In this document: positions 5,941-7,049 of the stretch, one piece after another
How positions within the stretch are numbered: position 1 is the stretch's first letter
How the letters are laid out: each line of letters begins with the position of its first letter
NCBI GenBank assembly: GCA_020346805.1
Contig: CP070790.1
Coordinates: 1,651,435-1,658,483, forward strand
Direction: 5' to 3'
DNA: 7,049 nucleotides
Origin: Planctomycetota bacterium
GTDB lineage: Bacteria; Planctomycetota; Phycisphaerae; UBA1845; PWPN01
Made by a program: the position numbers and the translations under genes
The notes under the pieces: generated by a model
What the model saw: the letters and a program-made list of their open reading frames with translations, nothing else
The model's database searches: none
Told to the model about the DNA's origin: nothing

Positions 5941-7002
5941 TCAAACATTAAATCTAAATGTGATAACGTCCCCGTCCTCTACGATATAGTGTTTTCCTTC
6001 CAGACGAACCTTAGCGCCGGCCTTGGCTGCTTTCATGTCACCGGCGGCTTCAAGATCCTCATAGGCCACGGTCTCGGCCCGGATAAAACCCCGGGCCATA
6101 TCGGTATGAATCTTTCCTGCTGCCTCAACTGCTTCCGTCCCCTGCTTGATCGACCAGGCCCGCACTTCCTCCTGGTTATGGGTCATGAACGAAATCAAGC
6201 CTACAGCACCATAACACGCTTGTATCAGTCGATCATGTGCCGACTCGCCTACCCCAAGATCTTCCATAAATGCCTGTCGATCTTGGGGGTCCAATTTGGC
6301 AATCTGCTCTTCCGTGTCGGCACAAAGGGCAATGGTGGTATGTGCATGCGGATAATCAAAGGGAACCGGTGCCGACGCCTCTGCTTCATTTACGTTTATC
6401 ACTACAACCAGCGGAAGTTCCGTGAGGAATGCGAAACTGGAAACCATCTTCCGCTCCTCGTCGCTCTGTATAACCTTCGAAAGCGGCTGCTCGTTCTCCA
6501 AGGCGTTCTGGCACCTCTGCAGCAGCTCCAATTGATGTTTTTCCTCATCGTGCGACTTGGGTTTTTTGAGTTCCTTTTGAAGTTTCTCAATTCGGCCGGT
6601 GACCGATTCCAAATCGCAAAACATCAACTCAGATTCCAACTCTTCCAGATCGGCCCGGGCATCCACCCGATTGCGATAGGCCGGTACTGTGGGATTATCG
6701 AATCCCCGTACAACCGCCACCAGAGCATCGCACTGACGAATATGCGGCAAACTCTTGCGAAACTCACTCTGCGATTGTGCCGTTTCATGGCTGAAGCCGG
6801 GAACGTCGAGACACTCAATCGTCGCTTCCACCACCTTTTTGGTCTTGAACAGTCTCTGCAGAAATTCGAGCCTCGGATCCGGCACTTTTACGACCGCTAT
6901 ATGTTCGCCCATAAGATGCTGATCCGAAGCTGCTTGTCCTGTCACCGCTCTAAAGAGGGTGGATTTGCCACTTTGCAGCGGTCCGACAAATGCTATTCGC
7001 AT
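5941..7002 (-). CDS. YchF/OLA1-like P-loop NTPase with C-terminal TGS (DUF933) domain
   Basis: A 353-residue cytoplasmic protein of the Obg-HflX superfamily. Visible motifs are a P-loop GPLQSGKST (7-15), a Walker B/G3 DVPG (66-69) and NVNE (203-206) at the G4 position. YchF proteins carry NxxE there instead of NKxD and prefer ATP over GTP. A helical insert follows (about 115-185). The C-terminus (about 268-353) is a TGS/DUF933 domain with RAWSIKQGT, AAGKIHTDMARGFIRAE and the family ending DGDVITFRFNV. Canonical YchF is about 363 residues with NVGKS and a long DIAGLVKGAS-type switch; here the P-loop is LQSGKS and the switch differs, so this is a divergent relative rather than certain ychF. YchF binds ribosomes and has been linked to stress responses. 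The ATG at 7002 is chosen over an in-frame start at 7047 because AGGAG lies ten bases upstream and the family begins here. Confidence 0.9.
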   Translation of the reverse strand: MRIAFVGPLQSGKSTLFRAVTGQAASDQHLMGEHIAVVKVPDPRLEFLQRLFKTKKVVEATIECLDVPGFSHETAQSQSEFRKSLPHIRQCDALVAVVRGFDNPTVPAYRNRVDARADLEELESELMFCDLESVTGRIEKLQKELKKPKSHDEEKHQLELLQRCQNALENEQPLSKVIQSDEERKMVSSFAFLTELPLVVVINVNEAEASAPVPFDYPHAHTTIALCADTEEQIAKLDPQDRQAFMEDLGVGESAHDRLIQACYGAVGLISFMTHNQEEVRAWSIKQGTEAVEAAGKIHTDMARGFIRAETVAYEDLEAAGDMKAAKAGAKVRLEGKHYIVEDGDVITFRFNV

Positions 7003-7012
7003 AGCAATTATG

Positions 7013-7017
7013 CTCCT
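7013..7017 (-). promoter_or_regulatory. Shine-Dalgarno site deciding the YchF-like start
   Basis: AGGAG on the minus strand lies ten bases before the ATG at 7002, supporting that start over the 15-codon longer reading. Confidence 0.65.
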
Positions 7018-7049
7018 GGTAATAGATCGACATGCTCTGTCACTCAACC

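Noticed and set aside
1..7049. CRISPR arrays, tRNA or rRNA genes, toxin-antitoxin or defence modules
   Set aside because: No repeat-spacer pattern, cloverleaf, rRNA signature or recognisable defence gene was seen on either strand.

Overview
The window looks like chromosomal sequence from a mesophilic environmental bacterium with moderate GC content. Every supportable gene lies on the minus strand. The gene mix is a fused ADP-forming acyl-CoA synthetase, a CoA-transferase, an HDOD signalling protein, a DUF4405 membrane protein, a divergent YchF-like P-loop protein and an ISAs1 remnant. From family knowledge this would suit an anaerobic or facultative lineage such as Planctomycetota (Phycisphaerae) or Desulfobacterota-like groups. 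No rRNA or other strong taxonomic marker is present, so the lineage is only a guess.

Reading in the direction of transcription (right to left): (1) 5941-7002, a YchF/OLA1-like ATPase/GTPase with a C-terminal TGS/DUF933 domain. (2) 5207-5940, a 730-base stretch with no intact gene. It is an insertion-sequence graveyard holding a 512-bp internally deleted ISAs1-family element (about 5215-5726). Next to it is a short GTG ORF with a strong Shine-Dalgarno site that is cut off at the element's left end. (3) 4388-5104, a three-helix DUF4405 membrane protein with a soluble C-terminal module. (4) 3923-4387, an intergenic region whose gene-proximal part carries a stable hairpin and an intrinsic-terminator-like structure facing the next gene. 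(5) 3026-3922, an HDOD-domain protein. (6) 2808-3025, an intergenic region with promoter-like hexamers and a 10-bp inverted repeat. (7) 642-2807, a 721-residue ADP-forming acetate/acyl-CoA ligase. (8) 1-642, the N-terminal 214 residues of an acetyl-CoA hydrolase/CoA-transferase family protein, which overlaps gene 7 by one base and runs off the window edge.

The clearest functional unit is the pair 7+8, a translationally coupled operon for interconverting acyl-CoA and free acids with ATP conservation or CoA exchange. The HDOD and DUF4405 genes face the same way but are separated by long gaps, so co-regulation with the pair is not shown. I found no convincing undescribed system. The most unusual items are the internally deleted ISAs1 derivative, the nested gene fragment beside it, and the structured region ahead of the HDOD gene.
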